Source: Gemmatimonadota bacterium
Lineage (GTDB): Bacteria; Gemmatimonadota; Gemmatimonadetes; Longimicrobiales; Longimicrobiaceae
Length of the DNA: 9,207 nt
Assembly (NCBI GenBank): GCA_019348265.1
Contig: JAHWJV010000113.1
Location: 1 to 9,207, forward strand
Reading direction: 5' to 3'
This document shows positions 6,730 through 9,207 of this stretch, piece after piece. Position 1 is the first letter of the stretch, and each line of letters opens with the position of its first letter. The position numbers and the translations under genes were made by a program. The notes below the pieces were generated by a model. That model ran no database searches. It saw only the letters and a program-made list of their open reading frames with translations, and was not told where the DNA came from.

Positions 6730-7452
6730 ATGGACATCACCCAGGGATGCGGGCTTGTCGCCCTGCTCGCCCCGCTGCTCGCCGCCTGTGCCGCGGCTCC
6801 TCCTCCTGACGGCTCCAACCGCTCCGCCGCGGGCGGCGCGAGCGAGTGGCAGGACCTGTCCAACCTGTCGAGCTGGCGCGGCTACCGCCGGCAGGACCTT
6901 CCCGCGAGCTGGCGCAACGAAGGGGGTGTGATCGCCTTCATCCCGGCTTCCGAAACGGGCCAGCGCGGCGACATCGTCACGCGCGAGCAGTTCGGCGACT
7001 TCGAGCTCCAGTACCAGTGGCGCATCTCGGAGGGGGGGAACAGCGGCGTCATGTACCGCGCTACCGAGGAAGAGCAGACGCCGTGGCGAACGGGCCCGGA
7101 GATGCAGATCCTCGACGATGCCCGGCACGCCGACGGCAGGATCCCGAGCCACCGCTCGGGGGCGCTTTACGATCTGCTCGTGCCGCCGGAGAACATCACC
7201 CGCCCGGTCGGAGAGTGGAACGAGGCCCGGGTGGTCGTCCGCGGGAACCACATCCAGCAGTGGCTGAACGGCCACGTCACCGCGGACATCGTGGTGGGCA
7301 GCCCACAATGGAACGAGGTGTACGGGCGGAGCAAGTTCGCGCAGATGGCGACATTCGCCAGCAGGGACCGTGGACACATCGTGCTGCAGGATCACGGCGA
7401 CCCGGTATGGTTCCGGGGCGTGCGGGTGCGCCGGCTGGACGGGGCTGGCTGA
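6730..7452 (+). CDS. DUF1080 / 3-keto-disaccharide hydrolase family lipoprotein
   Basis: This 240-aa protein has a lipoprotein signal peptide (1-20, lipobox LLAAC, Cys20), so it should be anchored in the envelope and face the periplasm or surface. Residues 38-236 form the concanavalin-like DUF1080 domain: EWQDLSNLSSWRGY (39-52), DFELQYQWRI (90-99), GGNSGVMYR (102-110), GPEMQILDD (122-130), SHRSGALYDL (140-149), EWNEARVVVRGNHIQQWLNG (162-181) and WFRGVRVRRL (227-236). Characterised family members hydrolyse 3-keto-glycosides; the substrate here is unknown. ATG 6730 follows GGAG by seven bases and begins the signal peptide; the frame is open far upstream, but that part is non-coding. The next gene, 122 bp downstream on the same strand, encodes an exported TIM-barrel protein, a common partner of this family. 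Confidence 0.92.
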   Translation: MDITQGCGLVALLAPLLAACAAAPPPDGSNRSAAGGASEWQDLSNLSSWRGYRRQDLPASWRNEGGVIAFIPASETGQRGDIVTREQFGDFELQYQWRISEGGNSGVMYRATEEEQTPWRTGPEMQILDDARHADGRIPSHRSGALYDLLVPPENITRPVGEWNEARVVVRGNHIQQWLNGHVTADIVVGSPQWNEVYGRSKFAQMATFASRDRGHIVLQDHGDPVWFRGVRVRRLDGAG

Positions 7453-7574
7453 GCGGAGGCGGGACCGATCAGGACCGGGCGCCGAGACCCGGGTTCGCGA
7501 GAGCCAGCAGCGGACAGACGACGCACCTTCCGCCGCGCTACCACTCCTCGAGAGTCACCAGCGACTGGATCAAA

Positions 7575-8459
7575 ATGGAGAGAAGAAAATTCGTCAAAAG
7601 CGGCCTCGCGGCCGGGGTGGGCTCCCTCGCCGTCGGGGCGTGCGCGCCGGCCCAGCGGCCGGGGGTGACCCCGGCGGGCGCCAGCCTGATGACGGCCGGG
7701 CCCCCATTGAAGCAATCAGTCTGCAAGTGGTGCTTCCCGAAGATGACGGTGGAGCAGCTCGCCGTTGCCGGGCGCGAGATAGGGCTGAAGTCGATCGAGC
7801 TGCTCGGCCCGGCCGACTGGCCGACGCTCGCGAAGCACGGTCTCACCTGCGCGATGGGCTCCCAGCCAGCCCCGCACACGATCGCCCGCGGGTTCAACCG
7901 GATCGAGAATCACAGCTGGCTCGTTTCGGGATACGAGACGCGGCTCCGCGAAGCGGCCGACGCCGGCATCCCCAGTGTGATCTGCTTCTCCGGGAACCGG
8001 GAGGGGATGAGCGACGCGCAGGGGCTCGAGAACTGCGCCGTCGGCCTCGCCAAGGTACTGCCGACGGCGGAGCGCCTGGGCGTGAACGTCGTCATGGAGC
8101 TTCTCAACTCCAAGGTCAACCACCCCGACTACATGTGCGACCACACCGCCTGGGGGGTGGAGCTCGCGAAGAAGGTCGGTTCCAGCCGCTTCGGTCTGCT
8201 GTACGACATCTACCACATGCAGATCATGGAAGGCGACCTGATCCGGACGATCAAGGCCAATCACCAGCACCTCTTCCACTATCACACGGCGGGGAACCCG
8301 GGGCGCCACGAAATCGACGAGACTCAGGAGCTGTTCTACCCCGCGATCATGCGGGCGATCAAGGAGACCGGGTTCACCGGCTATGTCGGTCAGGAGTTCC
8401 TCCCCACCCGGGATCCGCTCGCCTCGCTGGCGGAGGCGGTTCGGATCTGCAATGTATGA
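7575..8459 (+). CDS. Tat-exported TIM-barrel isomerase/lyase-like protein
   Basis: This 294-aa protein belongs to the xylose-isomerase-like TIM-barrel superfamily (hydroxypyruvate isomerase / sugar phosphate isomerase-epimerase). It begins MERRKFVKSGLAAG, a twin-arginine signal, and VGAC (20-23) could be a lipobox, suggesting a Tat-exported lipoprotein. Likely metal ligands are Glu175 in VMELLN (173-178), Asp211 in LLYDIYHMQ (208-216), His237 in FHYHTAGNPGRHEID (234-248) and Glu274 in GQEFLP (272-277). Their spacing matches hydroxypyruvate isomerases. Export argues against a cytosolic hydroxypyruvate role and, with the upstream DUF1080 lipoprotein, favours action on keto-sugars. ATG 7575 is set by the Tat motif; no good ribosome binding site precedes it, so translation may be weak or may depend on upstream genes. 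Confidence 0.88.
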   Translation: MERRKFVKSGLAAGVGSLAVGACAPAQRPGVTPAGASLMTAGPPLKQSVCKWCFPKMTVEQLAVAGREIGLKSIELLGPADWPTLAKHGLTCAMGSQPAPHTIARGFNRIENHSWLVSGYETRLREAADAGIPSVICFSGNREGMSDAQGLENCAVGLAKVLPTAERLGVNVVMELLNSKVNHPDYMCDHTAWGVELAKKVGSSRFGLLYDIYHMQIMEGDLIRTIKANHQHLFHYHTAGNPGRHEIDETQELFYPAIMRAIKETGFTGYVGQEFLPTRDPLASLAEAVRICNV

Positions 8460-8477
8460 GTAGGCGCACCACGCCGC

Positions 8478-8502
8478 GGGCCGGTCGCCGGGTTGCCGGC
8501 CC
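8478..8502. other. GC-rich stem-loop between genes
   Basis: GGGCCGG (8478-8484) pairs with CCGGCCC (8496-8502) across an 11-base loop in the 61-bp gap between the TIM-barrel gene and the next gene. No T run follows, so it is a weak terminator candidate or a chance GC-rich dyad. Confidence 0.3.
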
Positions 8503-8520
8503 TGTCACCCTCATCCGGTA

Positions 8521-9207
8521 ATGGAGATGGATCTGAATCCCAAGCACGCGCGCCGCGCGCTGGCCGTCGCCCTCGGCCTGAGCACGCTGCTGGCGCCCGC
8601 CGCCGCCCAGGCGCAGACGCAAACTCGGACGCAGACGCAGGGGCAAACGCAGACTTCCCCGCAGACGCAGAACCGGGCCAATCCCGAGACCACCCCCCGC
8701 GACCGCGCCAGCGCCGACTCGCCGGTGGAGACCGGGATGCTGAGGCTCTCGAAGTATGGTGAGAGCCTCAGCGACGCCGACGCCGTCGCGCTCCTGACGG
8801 AGATGCGGGACCTGACGCAGCAGGCTCTCGCCGCCTCGCGCGCCGCGGAGCAGGCGGCCAGCGTGGCCGACGTGAAGAATGCCGCCAACCGCGTGTTCGA
8901 GCTGGCGTGGGGTCAGCCTTCGGGCGTCGCCCCGACGGACGCCACCGGAGCCGTGACCTCGCTGGGGTGGAAGGAGCACTGGCAGGTGAACGGCGCGGAG
9001 TTCCACGAGAACTTCGTCAAGCGGCTCGGTACCCAGGCGCCGCGGATCTCGGATCCCCGCCAGCTCGGGATCATGGGGCGCGGCCGCGCGGTTCGCGGAC
9101 GCCTGGAGCAGGGCTCGCGCGGCTCCTCGCTAGCCTACCTCTCGCAGCAGAACGCTGCCGAAGGCGCGCTGGTCTCGCTGAACAATGTGATCGGCTGGAT
9201 GTACGTG
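8521..9207 (+). CDS. Partial secreted protein of unknown family
   Basis: The gene starts at ATG 8521 and runs off the right edge; 229 residues are visible. Residues 1-31 form a Sec signal peptide (basic HARRALAVALGLSTLLAP, cleavage likely after AAAQA). A Gln-Thr-rich linker follows (30-50) and then a polar linker to about 72. Residues 73-120 are helical and Ala-rich (DADAVALLTEMRDLTQQALA). Residues 120-229 look globular with many Trp and aromatic residues (FELAWGQ, LGWKEHWQVNG, NNVIGWMYV). I do not recognise the family. The ribosome binding site is poor; the second in-frame ATG, at 8527, is an alternative. It lies 61 bp after the TIM-barrel gene on the same strand and may belong to the same transcript, though a link to sugar processing is not shown. 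Confidence 0.75.
   Translation, partial: MEMDLNPKHARRALAVALGLSTLLAPAAAQAQTQTRTQTQGQTQTSPQTQNRANPETTPRDRASADSPVETGMLRLSKYGESLSDADAVALLTEMRDLTQQALAASRAAEQAASVADVKNAANRVFELAWGQPSGVAPTDATGAVTSLGWKEHWQVNGAEFHENFVKRLGTQAPRISDPRQLGIMGRGRAVRGRLEQGSRGSSLAYLSQQNAAEGALVSLNNVIGWMYV
8608..8670 (+). repeat. Degenerate CAGACG hexamer repeat encoding Gln-Thr
   Basis: About ten imperfect copies of a six-base unit (CAGACG, CAAACT, CGGACG, CAAACG, CAGACT) encode the QT-rich linker just after the signal peptide. Such repeats can change in copy number by replication slippage without breaking the frame. The codons vary (CAG/CAA, ACG/ACT), so the array is not freshly expanded. Confidence 0.7.
8739..8772. repeat. 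Perfect 12-bp inverted repeat inside a coding region
   Basis: GCTGAGGCTCTC (8739-8750) and GAGAGCCTCAGC (8761-8772) are exact reverse complements around a 10-base loop. They lie at codons 73-84 of the partial secreted-protein gene. In mRNA this would be a very stable hairpin. It may be chance, an mRNA control element or a protein-binding dyad. Confidence 0.5.

Overview
This is a GC-rich bacterial window with strong G/C bias at third codon positions, several lipoproteins, a sigma-54 activator and many short palindromic repeats between genes. The protein style and the repeats suggest Gemmatimonadota (Longimicrobium-like), but this is an inference: no rRNA or marker gene is present. Both ends cut through genes. 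No tRNA, rRNA, CRISPR array or transposase gene was found.

Left part (1-2367, all minus strand): a truncated gene whose soluble N-terminus is followed by hydrophobic segments; a 78-aa unknown protein; a 215-aa HD-GYP-like protein with most catalytic motifs eroded; and an OmpA-domain lipoprotein. The lipoprotein gene has a good sigma-54 (-24/-12) promoter in a 320-bp divergent region.

Centre (2688-5226, plus strand): an NtrC-type sigma-54-dependent response regulator, divergent from the lipoprotein gene and split by one apparent single-base deletion inside the AAA+ domain. Then come a small unknown lipoprotein with its own sigma-70-like promoter and a classical intrinsic terminator, and a 49-aa ORF behind a perfect sigma-54 promoter (TGGCAC-N5-TTGCT) and an AGGAGG ribosome binding site. 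An sigma-54 activator next to two sigma-54 promoters suggests a small local regulon, with an envelope lipoprotein and a small unknown protein as possible outputs. No sensor kinase is in the window.

Right part (5249-9207): a minus-strand NAPE-PLD-like metallo-beta-lactamase-fold hydrolase; a 413-bp non-coding stretch carrying a 19-bp inverted repeat pair of REP/MITE type; then three plus-strand genes for exported proteins: a DUF1080 (3-keto-disaccharide hydrolase family) lipoprotein, a Tat-exported TIM-barrel isomerase/lyase-like lipoprotein, and the start of an unknown secreted protein with a Gln-Thr repeat. The first two fit a cell-envelope 3-keto-sugar processing pair.
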